64,000 nt of DNA from Siphonodentalium dalli (Eukaryota; Mollusca; Scaphopoda; Gadilida; Siphonodentaliidae). The position numbers and the translations under genes were made by a program. This document shows positions 1 through 11,759 of this stretch, piece after piece (positions within the stretch are counted from its first letter, which is position 1; every line of letters begins with the position of its first letter). The stretch covers positions 94,113,345 to 94,177,344 of the forward strand of contig CP136061.1 of assembly GCA_032622095.1 (NCBI GenBank). Reading direction: 5' to 3'. The notes under the pieces are model-generated. The model did no database searches, was not told the origin of the DNA, and saw nothing but the letters and a program-made list of their open reading frames with translations.

Positions 1-2268
1 ATTTGTTTTGATTAAGTGTATGCAGTTTGAAGACAAATAAAATCTAATATTTTTAGCTGCATTCGGTAAATCTAGGGAATTGTAATATGAAGTTAACTTC
101 ATGTTCTACTTCGACATAATATTGCACCGTTTACAGATGCGCAGATGGTGCGGTGTTGGCTCTGTGTTCGTATGTCTGTCTGTCTATCTCTAAGCTATGT
201 ACACTTGTTATTATTCGCGAATCGGTCTCCTTTCCCTAAAAAGTCAGGTAATTTACGTATTGTAGAGTATTTTCAAAAAAAAAAATTCACTGCGCCAAGC
301 TAATTTATTTTGCTGTTTTCGGTGTACACATCCACCCCTTATATCGACATGTAGCCAGCCCTGTCTGAAGTGATCTCTAAACAAATTGCGAAAACGTCAC
401 TGATTTGATTTTGATTTACATCTGTTGGTGATTCTGATGCATACATACCCAAAACCCTATTTCTAGAGATGATTCTTTATGCAATTCACCCATGGACAAT
501 TTGTATATATAGTTGCAGTCATGTTATGTATACAGTTTGTTTACCAAACGACCATCCTTCAATGACTGTATACGTAAGCACTAACGTACTATATATTTGT
601 ATAACTGCATTCCTGAAAGGAAAACGATCAATTGTGACGATTGTTGCCATATTATATATATATATAGCTTTCCTTTGGACCCCAAGTTGATCTTTTCAAA
701 ATAGAAGGTGAAATTTGTCCGTTTCACATTCGTTTTACTGAATCGCTCTTAAAATCAGATTTGAACAACAAAATTTGGTTAGCACGCATCGAACAACTTG
801 CATATGACTTTTAAGACGGATGCTGTATCCGCACACACTTAATGAAGTTTGAATACTAAATGTCCTCGATGCTCTGTTTTGAGACCAATGAGCGCAGAGG
901 AAAACGTTCCTGATAGGACTAACTTTACTCCCAGTTACCACCCCTTGCGATAGCCAGGTTCACATTGGACGTATTTTGTTATGTAATAAAACAATAGTGA
1001 ACGTATACCCTATAACAGCTATTCCACTGAATTGCGCCGGCAACAATGAAAACACTTTCCATGGTAAATATATAGGCTATTGTGGAACCTGTATTATTTA
1101 CATGATGCCATATTGGACTTATTTAGTTTTGAAATACATTCACATTGAACCTATTTCTACCCCCAACATATTGACGCTGTATTTCTTCCCCCAAATAGGT
1201 TCATATTGATATTATGATCCGCGAGCACAGGCTGAATGGCTGAATATACATTTATTAATTAGATACGATCGTTTTGCCCAGAACTGCTTGTTTTCGAACC
1301 ATAGGTGAATATCGCTTCAATTTGCCAATAAACAGAATAATTTACGAGATCACCAATCCAAGTAATATCATTTTACAACATCACGAATCAGAGTAATGTG
1401 GTTTTACGACATGCTGTAACTCTATCTCACTGCTAAATAATGTGTACATATATATTTCTGTGACGGTACTCATTTGAAAGAGTTATCGATATTACACTGT
1501 TACAAAGAGGCGATCTAATTAATAAATAGGATATTACTTGGTTAGTTTGATATTATCGGCCTGATATCAGCAATCTGTAATCTCGTATCAGCCAGCATTC
1601 GACCTTCAGTCTCAGGTCTTCGGTCTTATGAGGTTACATCGGGCTTATATCGGGCCTAACATCAAACCAGCCATGTATAATATCATCTAAATAGTTCGCG
1701 TTTGCTGGCTGAAATTAATGACTCTATCGGGCCCGAGTTTCAAGCTTGATTTCAGTTGATGGACAACTCTATGTGTCATTCCGATCGATACGTAGTTCTG
1801 ACAAAGGCATTCTTTTATCACAATGACGAAACTGCAATAAAATTGATCATCGGTCGCATGATGATCTTAGTACCGGTATCAAATATGGACAGACAGAACT
1901 GCTTGGTTGTTTGAGCGATGAACGGAAGAAATGAACTTGCAAAAAATATCAGCACGTGTGCATTTATGTAGAAAACACTACGACAATGACCATGTCACGT
2001 GACACTAAGCGAGACTGGTGTGCATTTATGCATACAGAAATGGACACGGTGTGCATCTATGTATAAAAAATTACGACAATGACCCATTAGCCCGACTGGC
2101 TGTTATGTTGGATGTAAACACTATTCGCTCGGTGACGTCACTACTGATAACAGCCGAGTTTAGTTTGTTGTCAGCAGAGTTTAGTGGGTTATCAGCCGAT
2201 GTCGATAATAGGTCGCTCAAGGCAAACACGTGATATGTAATTAATAATATATATTCTCTTTGTTTTAG
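1..2268. other. Non-coding, presumed intron upstream of receptor exon
   Basis: I see no convincing exon here. The open frames are short and have no recognisable domains. The stretch ends in a pyrimidine-rich splice acceptor (TTCTCTTTGTTTTAG, ending at 2268) in front of the first receptor exon, so it is probably the intron that precedes it. Repeat sequence occupies about 950-1212, and a CRE-type octamer TGACGTCA lies at 2133-2140. Confidence 0.6.
950..1212 (+). repeat. Dispersed repeat, copy 1 (flanks receptor exon)
   Basis: This stretch contains AGGTTCACATTGGAC near its start and AATAGGTTCATATTGA near its end. It shares this vocabulary and its spacing with 3786-4020 on the other side of the 1.46-kb receptor exon. 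The family is unknown to me. Confidence 0.4.
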
Positions 2269-3732
2269 GTTGGCACATTTACAGACGCCATAATGATGGA
2301 CTCAAGCAAGATGAAGGCATACGACAGGGATGGGAACGAACAGGATAGCTACCCTTCTTCACAGTGTCCAGTCGGAACAGTCTGCCCTGAGTGCATTAAT
2401 GGAAACCTTGCAAATGAATTTTATCATCAAGATGGAGATTTCATCATTGTGGGGGCAGCTCCGATGTATTATCCATCAGAAAATAGATATGGGTGCGGTG
2501 TAATGTTCGAAACGACTGGAGGCTCTATCGTTGAATCTATGGCGTTCGCAGTTAGAGAAATAAACAAAAAGAAAGGCCGTTTCGCTAGTGTATACCCCGG
2601 GAAGAAACTTGGTTTTATTATCATTAATAGTTGCAACAACGGACTACTCACGCAAGAGCGGATTTTTGAAGTGATAAATGGTTTATCTCCCTTGGGTGAT
2701 ATTAAACATAAAATATTAGGATTTGTTGGAGAGTTAGGAAGCGTCATAAGTCTAGCGATGTCGAGGGTTATAACTGAATTAAAGTACGTGCAAGTAGCGT
2801 ATGCGTCCACGGCTTCAACGCTTAGCGACCGATCTCAACACCCTTATTTTATGAGAGTCATTACAGAGGACAACAAGCAGGCGGAACTCATGGTTGGGCT
2901 TTTGGGAAGATTGCATGCAAATTATATACAGATAATATACCAGGACGATGCTTATGGAAGGGGCGGCTTCCAGTCTATCAAGAGCGCAATAGAGCACAAT
3001 AAAGCTCGTATATGTATAGCGCAATCAAGAGAAGTCACTTCCACTGAGGATTTCGATTCCTTGCTGGAGAGATTACGCGGTTATCCCGAAGCAAAGATTA
3101 TTGTGGCATTCTTGAGGACGAAAGTATTTGAAGATGCAGCACCTTATTTCAATAAAATGAAGTCTGGTGAATTCATGATTATTGGATCGGAGTCGTGGGG
3201 AAAAAGACCGTCCTTCATAGCTGGGCGAAATAACCTCGTCGGCTCATTGGTGACTTCCGTGGAAATGGCATATGACCGAAACCTTGATGAGTATCTGGCC
3301 ACCCAGAAACCAACAATGGAGGACCAACCATCTAAGAATCCATGGCTACAACTCATGATCGAGAGGCGATTGAAGTGTTACTACCCTCAGAGCTTCGATA
3401 AGAAAACCTTCCCTGTTCAGTGTGACGAATCTAAAAGTTACGTATCGGCAGAAAACTACTTACAGGATCCGTTCACACCATTTGCTATTCGGGCAGTCCA
3501 GGCTCTTGTTCTCGGAACCGATAAAGCCATCAAAGACCTGTGTCCCCAAAACGATTTCTGTGATGAGATAAAGAATTACCCCGAGCTAATTGTGGAGAGA
3601 ACAAAGAAGGTTAAATTCGACTTATTTTCAACTGGTGACATGATAGAGATTTTTGATTCTAATGGAGACGGTGCAGTGGGGTATAAAATATACAACGTTC
3701 AACTGAAGAACGGAGATCCAATTTACGAACTG
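2269..3732 (+). CDS. Receptor exon A: class-C Venus flytrap ligand-binding domain
   Basis: This exon encodes 488 residues in phase 0 between an acceptor ending at 2268 and a donor at 3733 (GAACTG|GTGAGC). The domain matches the ANF_receptor/periplasmic-binding fold of mGluR-like class C receptors. An N-terminal FIIVGAAPMYYP strand is followed by MAFAVREIN, and then by YASTASTLSD at 2800, which is the Ser-Thr amino-acid-binding loop of mGluRs. DDAYGRGGF follows, where the mGluR ligand-contact Tyr is kept, and then IIGSESWG. The first residues (VGTFTDA and a Cys-containing linker with CPVGTVCPEC) resemble what normally follows a VFT. Read without splicing, the frame continues to a TAG at 3787-3789. 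The first in-frame ATG is at 2293, but an upstream exon is likelier than initiation there. The ligand is unknown; an amino-acid-like ligand is an inference from the conserved loop. Confidence 0.88.
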
Positions 3733-3785
3733 GTGAGCATAATTAACTCCCATCTTACATTTGGCTGCAACATATCCTCGTGTAA

Positions 3786-4020
3786 ATAGGTTCATATTGG
3801 ACCTAAATATTGACATGTTAATATTGGGCTTAGGTGGTTTGAAATAAGCCGACAGTGGACGTATATCCGTTATTCCGTTTTATGGCGCGGGCCAGAGTGA
3901 AAACACATTATAAAGAATGTATATCTTGTAAGTCGTTTTAGGTTCATATTGAGCGTAATTCAGATTCAAATAATGCAGATGTGGGTTTATTTGTGTTTTT
4001 GAAATAAGTTCAATATGAGC
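3786..4020 (+). repeat. Dispersed repeat, copy 2
   Basis: It begins with AATAGGTTCATATTGGAC and contains a second TTTTAGGTTCATATTGAGC. It is related to 950-1212. It starts just after the donor of exon A and supplies the stop codon met if intron 1 is not spliced. Confidence 0.4.
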
Positions 4021-4059
4021 TTATTTTCATGAAAACAGGCTGATTTACTCCCACCTTAT

Positions 4060-4252
4060 AGTAAACAGGCTAATGTACTCCCACCTTATAGTATACCACA
4101 ACCTGAACGAGTACAGGGAAAACTTATTATCTAGACATTTCCCTCATATAATTAGGGATCCTTCTGGACTTGTATGAATAATAGATCATTCCAATGTATA
4201 CTTATATAACTGAGTGGGAAAATCCATTTAGTATAGACAATCCTTCAAAGGG
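4060..4252. mobile_element. TTAA-type MITE, right end only
   Basis: The right end reads TTTAGTATAGAC, then AAAGGG, immediately followed by TTAA at 4253-4256. It matches the end of the 13017-13788 element (TTTAGTATAGAAAGGG) and the 46240-46454 copy. The left boundary is not clear. Confidence 0.4.
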
Positions 4253-4290
4253 TTAAGTTTTTTTTATTACTGGTCCCTGGGCTCTTCTTG

Positions 4291-5745
4291 TAATATTATT
4301 ATTATCCATTCCTCAACTATAACACTCTTTCTGATTGGGCAAAAGCCGCCACGTGATTATCCGGGAAAAAGTCATATTGGACTCCCGAATGTCATATTGA
4401 ACTCACAAGTGTGCCATATGACCATTTTATCGGGACTGTGACGTCACGAATTAACTCTATTGCGAAATGAATCGGTGAAATTGTGATGCGCTAGCAACAC
4501 GGGTGGATTTAGCAGACGTTTCACTTCCGCAATGAGTTTTTTCTCACTTCCGTGTTTACTGTTCCAAATCTTGCTTTCTGATGATCAATTACATGCTTGT
4601 ATATAGAGAATTAAGTGCCGGCAAATACCAAAAATTACCACAAAAGTTTTATTCCCAAAATTTGGATAAACATACAGATGGATAATAAAAAAATGTCATT
4701 ATACAATGTTGTGTACGGTATGTGTTTTTCTTGTACACGTCCATGGTGTGGTGAAAAAGTCATATTGGACTCGACACTGCGTGTCTCGTCAATTATGACT
4801 TTTCACCACAACCTGGACTCGTATAAGAAATACACAGAATGACACGATGTGTAAATGGATTTGTCAATACGGCACGAGTGCTGTCGCGTCAGGATAGAAC
4901 GAGAAGCGCTTGCGCCTCGAGTTCTATCCTTCCGCGACAGCACGAGTGCCGTATCGACAAACCCATTTACACATCGTGTCGTTCTGTGTTTATTACACGC
5001 TTCGTGATGACTCTTTTATTTAAATAGTTCCAGTTTCGTGGTTGAGGCGAACGTCATGTACGTCATTTTACGTCAACGAGATGCGTATGGAACGTACGTT
5101 GCATACGGATGTGTGAATATGGAACGGCAATAACACTGTACTTCTAGGAACAAGCGTGTAATAAAAACACATACTGTATATGTATAATAACTTTATGTTA
5201 TACAAAAAAAATGTTGTGTACATTATGTGTTTTTCTTGTACCAGTCCAGGTTTTAGTGAAAAGTTATATTGGACGAGACACGCAATGTCGAGTCCAATAT
5301 GACTTTTCACCACAACCTGAACGAGTACAAGGAAAACACACACTGTCAACCACATTGTATGACATTTTATTATCCATCTGTATGTTTATTCAAATTTTGG
5401 GAATAAAACTTTTTGTGATTATTTTTGGTATTTGTCGGCACTTTAATCTCTATAAAAGCCTGTATTGATCACCAGAAAGCATTATTTGGAACAGTAAACA
5501 CGGAAGTGAAAACAAATTCAACGCGGAAGTGAAACGTCTGCTAAATCCACAAGAGTACTGTGCGGGCATCACAATTTCACCGAGTCATTTGGCAATAGAG
5601 TTACTTTGTGACGTCACGGATTCCCGTTAAACAAAAGTCAAATTATATGACTTTTTCCTGGATTATCATGTGACGGCTTTTGCCCAATCAGAAATGGTGT
5701 TATTTAAGGGATGGATAATACATATATTTATTATTATTATAAATT
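4291..5745. mobile_element. Foldback element with inverted arms of about 550 bp
   Basis: The left arm (about 4291-4835) and right arm (about 5180-5745) are diverged reverse complements. The shared landmarks are the segment around TCTGATTGGGCAAAAGCC, the TGACGTCAC sites at 4439 and 5609, AAACACGGAAGTGA, and the AAAGTCATATTGGAC core. Each arm contains its own smaller palindrome. The centre carries a separate 158-bp hairpin. No transposase is encoded, so it would be a non-autonomous foldback or MITE element lying in intron 1 of the receptor gene. Confidence 0.65.
4832..4989. repeat. Near-perfect 158-bp palindrome (hairpin)
   Basis: ACACAGAATGACACGATG at the left is mirrored by CATCGTGTCGTTCTGTGT at the right. 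The arms are about 70 bp with few mismatches and meet around GAAGCGCTTGCGCC near 4911. It lies at the centre of the foldback element and may be a separate nested insertion. Confidence 0.75.
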
Positions 5746-5802
5746 TTCCTAGACCCCTGTGATGTTGTCAGTTGACTAACTATTTTGTTCTGTTGTAACC
5801 AG

Positions 5803-5948
5803 GTTGGCCAATGGTATACCGATACTCACCTTGAATTTAGGTCAGAAAAAGTTGTTTTTCCTGGAGATGTTGCTTTTGTCTCCAACTGCTCGTCCTGTGC
5901 TGGCTGTTTCCTTAATGAGAAAACAGAGATCGAGTCAGGAATTTCCAG
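5803..5948 (+). CDS. Receptor exon B: VFT exit strand and Cys stalk
   Basis: This exon has 146 nt, entered in phase 0 and left in phase 2, between AACCAG|GTTGGC and TTCCAG|GTAAGC. It reads VGQWYTDTHLEF, the strand that closes a class-C VFT (compare 'VG.W' after 'Y.L' at the end of exon A). A short stalk with CSSCAGC follows. Only three cysteines are seen, whereas the cysteine-rich domain of mGluR and calcium-sensing receptors has nine, so a full CRD is absent. An ATG inside the exon in another frame (5804) opens a 73-aa shadow frame that I do not accept. Confidence 0.78.
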
Positions 5949-5999
5949 GTAAGCCCATCAGCATTGCTATAAACTATTTGTTATTATACACCCACTCTG

Positions 6000-6570
6000 G
6001 AATAGCATGGGGTATACTGGTTTGACCTAGTCACTCCGTCCGTCCGTTGCATGGGTCGTCCGTGCGGGCAGATATCTCAAACACCGATTGTCGGGTCTGA
6101 TTGAAACTTGGATGTGCACTACTATGAGGACATTCAACGGAGTGTTCAATCGTTTCTTTCCCAGATTCTCCGTTCCAGTGTTATTCATCTTAGTTTATCT
6201 GGAAGTGTTGCTTTTTGTGTTCGTCCGAGCAGATATCTCCACCACCGGTTGACGAATCTCAGTGAAATTTTGTATGGATGTTCACTACTATGACGGGGAA
6301 TCAATTGATTGTTCAATCGTTTTTTTCTTTTCGTTATAGAGTTATTCAGCTTTGTTTATTTGGAAGTGTTGGTTTTTGTCCGCATCTCTACCACCGGTTG
6401 AAGGATATCAATGAAATTTGGTATGGATGTTCCCTATATATGATGGCAATCAATTGAGAGTTCATTGGTTTTGTTAATGTTTTCCGTTCTAGAATTTGCC
6501 TCCGTGGGGTATGCCAGCACGCCGATGCAACCTTCTGTTTGTTATTGCATTGAATTTTCGTTTCGATCAC
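6000..6570 (+). repeat. Three diverged units of about 145 bp in tandem
   Basis: Each unit carries AGATATCTC..CACCGGTTG-type sequence, then a segment like TGAAATTTGGTATGGATGTTC, then ATTCAACGG- or CAATTGA-type sequence, then TGTTCAATCG. The block begins with the TCCGTCCGTCCG motif that many invertebrate DNA elements carry, just downstream of receptor exon B. The family was not identified. Confidence 0.45.
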
Positions 6571-7024
6571 CTGCAGATTTATCTAAACCAGTGTACTGAC
6601 GTCATTGCTTGGAAGAGACTTCAGTTTAGAGAACATTCAACGGACTAGCAAAACACGATTTTGTTTTATTATACGTCCGTTTTAAAAACGGGACGCATGA
6701 ATGTTTTGTCTATATACGTGTGCGTCAGTTCATTTTTTCGTTTCCGGGTGATGACTAGTGCTGCTAAACTAAATAGAATGATAGTGTGTATGTAGATTGA
6801 CTACCACAAACTACACGACACTCTCTAGTTCGATTGTGTGTCCGGCCACTCATGATTGTTACAATAGCTACGACCCTTTAATGAAATTTGGGCTAAATTT
6901 TGGTTTCCGGATGATAACTGCATGTAGTTAGTGTTGACTAAATGGAATGGAAATTTGGTATGCAGATTTACAGCCAGAAGGTACAGATCAGGTTTGATTT
7001 TGGGTTCAGTGCGCTAATTTTTAC

Positions 7025-7198
7025 ATAAGGATTAACTGTCATGTGGACTGTTTTTATTGGGATGTAACCGCGAGGCGAGTGGTCATAACTTGTGTAAAAC
7101 CCGAAGACCACTCACCTCGCGGTTACATCTCCATAAAAACAGTCCACATGACAGTTAATCCTTATATTTATATACATTTAGCGAAAAAGCCACTTTTG
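7025..7198. mobile_element. Palindromic MITE, left terminal inverted repeat missing
   Basis: ATAAGGATTAACTGTCATG at the left is mirrored by CATGACAGTTAATCCTTAT, and the right terminal repeat continues to ..GCGAAAAAGCCACTTTTG at 7198. The same palindrome with the opposite end preserved lies at 22742-22935. The element is non-coding. Confidence 0.7.
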
Positions 7199-8100
7199 TA
7201 AATTAGTAGAGTCGCTTATGTCAGATTTTGGGCTCCCGTGGGAAATTCATGAACAAATATAGAGACCATGTTCATGAGTCAGTATATGGTCTCTACTTCA
7301 GAAAAAAAATTGTTAGACCCCCTGGGGTCGCGACTGGGTGGACTGATGACGTCACAAAGATGGCCGCCATGCTCATTTTTTTAAGTTCGCCATTGTTATA
7401 TTTCATGATAAAAATATAATTTTGATATAAAATAAATGACAATCCTTTTGTACCGTGCATGGTGTGACGCCATGTTATATTTTTATATAAAAAATGGTGA
7501 CCGAAAGTGGGAAATTGATGATTTTCCATACATGTCGCTTACATCATTTTCGATTGTATCGAACTGGTGACGATTATGGAATATACTTCTCTTCAATCTT
7601 GATAACAACTCACTTAGGCATCACATTAGTTGATTTCTTGAATCATAACCTTGATTTAATTCTCCAAATGCGATGATTTAACGGAATTGGTATGAATTTT
7701 GCCACAATATACTTTTTTTTATTTTCTAACTATATCCTTATAGAAATTTAGAAATAATCGATGATGGAAATGAGTATGATCATTACATAAGGTATTTATA
7801 TCTAACTGGATCCAGAAACTGTCAACATAATCCAAGATGGCTTCCAAGATGGCGGCCAAAATACGATAATACGCAAATTTTACCCTTTTTCTTCCAATTA
7901 CGTTTCTGTCATGTAGAAGGTGAATGTAGTAGACTAATTTGCTTCTTCCAAATAAATATCTACAATGTTACGGCACATTCATAGTAGTTGTCTTTCCGCA
8001 ATGACTCAATATGCGAGTTCATATGACAATTATTGTCCAAATAAGCATCATGAAAATTCGCCAAACATTATATTTGCACACGTCAAATAACATGTCCGCA
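7199..8100 (+). repeat. Mosaic repeat, plus copy
   Basis: It contains TAGTAGAGTCGCTTATGTC, a GACCCCCTGGGGTCGCGACTG segment, TGACGTCAC and AAGATGGCCGCCATG. The same order appears inverted and diverged at about 11760-12691. AAGATGGCGGCC recurs at about 7846, which is a good match to the vertebrate YY1 core. Confidence 0.5.
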
Positions 8101-8357
8101 ACATGAGAACGATATCTCGGTGTTAGATATATGAATTAATGTACTCCGATTTAGATTATCCGGAGTTATTAATATCTCATTGTAATCGAGATGGCCGCCA
8201 ATGTGGTGGAAATGGCGAAATTTGACATTAAAATAGATATATTTCCGAAATATATCACAGCGTGCAAGAAAGGTACATACGCATATCATTATCAAACATG
8301 GGCTTTCGATGAGAAATATATCAAACTGAAATATATGTTCGAGCACGTTAAGTAAAT

Positions 8358-9186
8358 CAGGGTTCATACACCTAGCTGAGAGTAAAATTCCATAACTTTT
8401 TCAAGACTTTCGGACAAATTTTCCAAGACTTTTAAGTTAAAAATTCCATAAATTTTCCATACCTCGTACCTAGCTAAACAATGAGGAAGACCAATATATA
8501 AATTTCCAGGTTGTTTAAACAGAGCACACATATACGTTAGTTAAAATGAGCCCTTTATCTGCAAAGATGCATTCAACTAATTAAGCTGATATGAACAATA
8601 AATCATAAATGGTTTGCATCTGCAACAATTATCGGCCTTGACACCCAGAGTCTATAATTTCTAAAATCATTGGGAAAATAATTACGATTTTCCGGTTATG
8701 GATCACGATTTATTTCGAACAAGGCAATACAACGATTAAAACTATATTTGCACACTATACAATGGTGCTCTCAAATAATTTTGTCGCCAAATATATTCAG
8801 TAACATCAGGTAACTTCGGTGAATTTAGAGAGAGTACGCATTGACATATTTGTTTTAGGTCCGTTCGATTCGCATTCTTTTATTGCGTATATAAATGAGT
8901 TCCGGTAAGGGAGACAATTCGTGTTTCGGCATACCGTAAAATGTGTAGTTCCAACTATAACTACGGAGATGGTATCGTAAGAACGGAAAGTAACAGCGTT
9001 TATATACCTAAGAACTCAGCCTTGGGATATTCCATGACTTTTCAAGACCTTGAATCTCAGGGTAGCTTATTTTCAAGACTTTTTCCATAGTAGGGTGAAA
9101 AAAGGTCCCATTTTCCAGACTTTTCAAGGGTATTGAATCGAAATTTTCGAATTCCATAACTATTCCAGACCCGCGTACGAACCCTG
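8358..9186. mobile_element. CAGGGTTC-ended DNA element, 829 bp
   Basis: The termini are CAGGGTTCATAC at 8358 and GTACGAACCCTG ending at 9186, flanked by a 5-bp direct repeat TAAAT. The subterminal parts are rich in TTCCATGACTTTTCAAGAC-type motifs, as in widespread hAT-like non-autonomous elements. A canonical 8-bp hAT duplication is not evident, so the superfamily is tentative. It has no coding capacity. Confidence 0.6.
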
Positions 9187-11750
9187 TAAATGGACTTAAT
9201 AGAGACCTACGTGGTATGTGGAGATAATAGTGAAGTTTCCAACTTCAGGCGATGTCAGCTACCAATGCTCAAATCATGCATGTGATCGCCATACGTTCTT
9301 GCATATCGATAACGATTGAGTTTATATAATATCTACTCGTATACTAAAAGGTCTAGCGACGGGCTCAATCAGATTACTGTATATAGCTAACAGTAGCTGG
9401 CTTTTGAAGCCTGAAATTGAAAATATAAACCAGGAGATCGCCCGGAACCTTGTTCAGATATTCTAGCTATACTTTATTCTTTTCCATTTCACCATGATAC
9501 ATGTATACCACCGGCATAGGCTTGGTAGATTAATGAGGTTGGATAGTCTGTCGAAGCTACACGGACGTTTTCTGACGTTTTCCATAAAAGTCTTCGTAAA
9601 ATCAACCCTTGTATGGGTACTCTTGGTGATTGGAATGGAAAATCGACACAAAATGATCAGAAACCCCATTCTACCATTCTGGCAAACATATGTGCAGGAA
9701 GAAATTTTGATGATTGCCTCATGCTTAGACTTCTTCTTGTCACCAGTTCATACTATTAAAGTACCGCTACATTTCCACACGTGCATTACTATGACGACCA
9801 AGTTGGGATCTTGACAAATTTGAACTAGAACTCAAGCAATATATTTACTTGTATTGCAGCGATATTAGCATACTTATGTATCACTACATGTATGTACAAA
9901 TGTATACAATTAGTTTGTCTCATATACAAGTAGCGTTTATGTGTATCTGGACCATAACACTATCGTTAGGTGGGGTGAATATAAAATGATTCCCGGAAAT
10001 TACTCACATGGAATAAATACTGTTTAAACTAAAGTCTATCTGATCAAACTGGATTGATTTTCACGTGAACATGTATGGAGCTCTGCGTACAATAGCCCCA
10101 CCATGACCGTGTTCTGCTGAAGTTAATATATATATGCCACTTGGTTGGGGGATTATCAAGATGCATGAATGCAGCATGATATATACAATTTATGGGATAT
10201 AGCCAGACTGATCAGATAACTCCTAGTTGAATAGAATTAGAACAGTTTGAGTCATTAGAATATATATGGATCGGCCTATATAATATGATCTGAAACATGC
10301 CATTATTATTATTATAATGAACCATGGCCACCTCCGTAGTTACGCGTGCTAATTCAACTTCCTTCATTTCCACATTTCCTTTGGTTCATGATAACGTTAT
10401 AACCAGAATCAACATGGCACGTCATGAGCTGTTATTAACTCCAAATATTACTTCACATTATGTTGTAAGAAGTTAGTGGACTGCGTTGCCCCATAATGTC
10501 ATTCAGTATTAAGAACCTGGATTCCAGAGTATATTGGACATAATAAATCAAACTGATGACATGACACTGGAAGACCCATCACTACTAATAGACGTTTCAC
10601 CCGTTTCCCACCACGTGGTCGTACAGTTTGTCAAAACGCGGGAATTAGTATCATAATAAGTATCGCCTGTCTATTTTTGGCTCGTATCTATTGCGCTTAC
10701 CATTCACATTATTTCGTCATCTAAGCTGCATGGTTGGATATGCAAAGCAGTTGCGCAGTCCCTGTTGATTTCGATAAACTTCAAAATAATCGCTAATTAA
10801 GTGCGGCCGGCAGCACAGTCATAACCATTGCCCAGAACCACTTTCCCATTAAACTGATGTACAAACGTAATGCATTGTCTCACTAAACGTTTCACATGCC
10901 TAAATCATAGAAATCAATATGGGATATTAGTTTGCTGTATACTATCAATGGTCCATACCAGCCTAGCGTGTTCATGCCAAGCCACCTTTCGTATATTGGG
11001 CGAATCACTTTGTGTGACTACGACCAATTAACTGAACACGAGGAAAGCCAAGAACCAGACATACCACTTCGCCCGTTTGTGGGGATCTAGCTTGGTGTAT
11101 GGCAATGTTCATTTCAACTGAATAACATGTCCTGTGGGGTCACTAACTTATATTAACTTGTCAAAACTCCACATTTGCAATGAAAGTGGTTGGACTACTT
11201 TGGTGAAAACAATCATCCAGATTTCAGAACCTGGTATTCACAATATATCACTTTAAGCTTGATACGGGACACTACCGCATATACGGATATATTACCCACC
11301 TATGGGTGTCTATTCTATTTTGATCTGTTGTGGTTATCAATACGATTGAAACCTGCTAAGTTCAGCTAAACGAGGTTCAAATGGTGTTTCCATGCAAATT
11401 TAATTAAAGGTTACAGCGCAACTAACAGTGAGATAAGCAGGCCAAATGACAGCCATAGCATTAATTCTACTACTGTTTGTGTTTTATAAACAAGGATGTG
11501 TTGTTTCTTGCTTGCCAAGATTAATGGTATAGCTGAGAAGTACAATCCCACTTCATAGCTATCACAATAAACAATTGCGTATTGCTACCTGCTATGAAAC
11601 ACTATATGCATTTACTACAGATATGTCACGACAAGAACTAACACTAACGATTAACTGCATCATCAATTACCATTTGATATGGTAACCACCATTACTTCTC
11701 ACTTAGTACTTTGGCTAAGAGTATAGCACAGAAGTCTAGACATTGGAATA
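9187..11750. other. No recognisable feature
   Basis: This is part of receptor intron 2. Open frames are at most about 100 codons and have no domain. I saw neither inverted repeats nor tandem repeats of note. Confidence 0.4.
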
Positions 11751-11759
11751 GTAACACTT

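Larger units (their letters stand above)
3733..5802. other. Receptor intron 1, mostly transposon-derived
   Basis: The intron runs from GTGAGC at 3733 to TTGTAACCAG ending at 5802, with a branch-like GACTAAC about 25 nt upstream of the acceptor. It holds a dispersed repeat, the end of a TTAA-type MITE and a 1.45-kb foldback element. I see no coding sequence. Confidence 0.65.
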
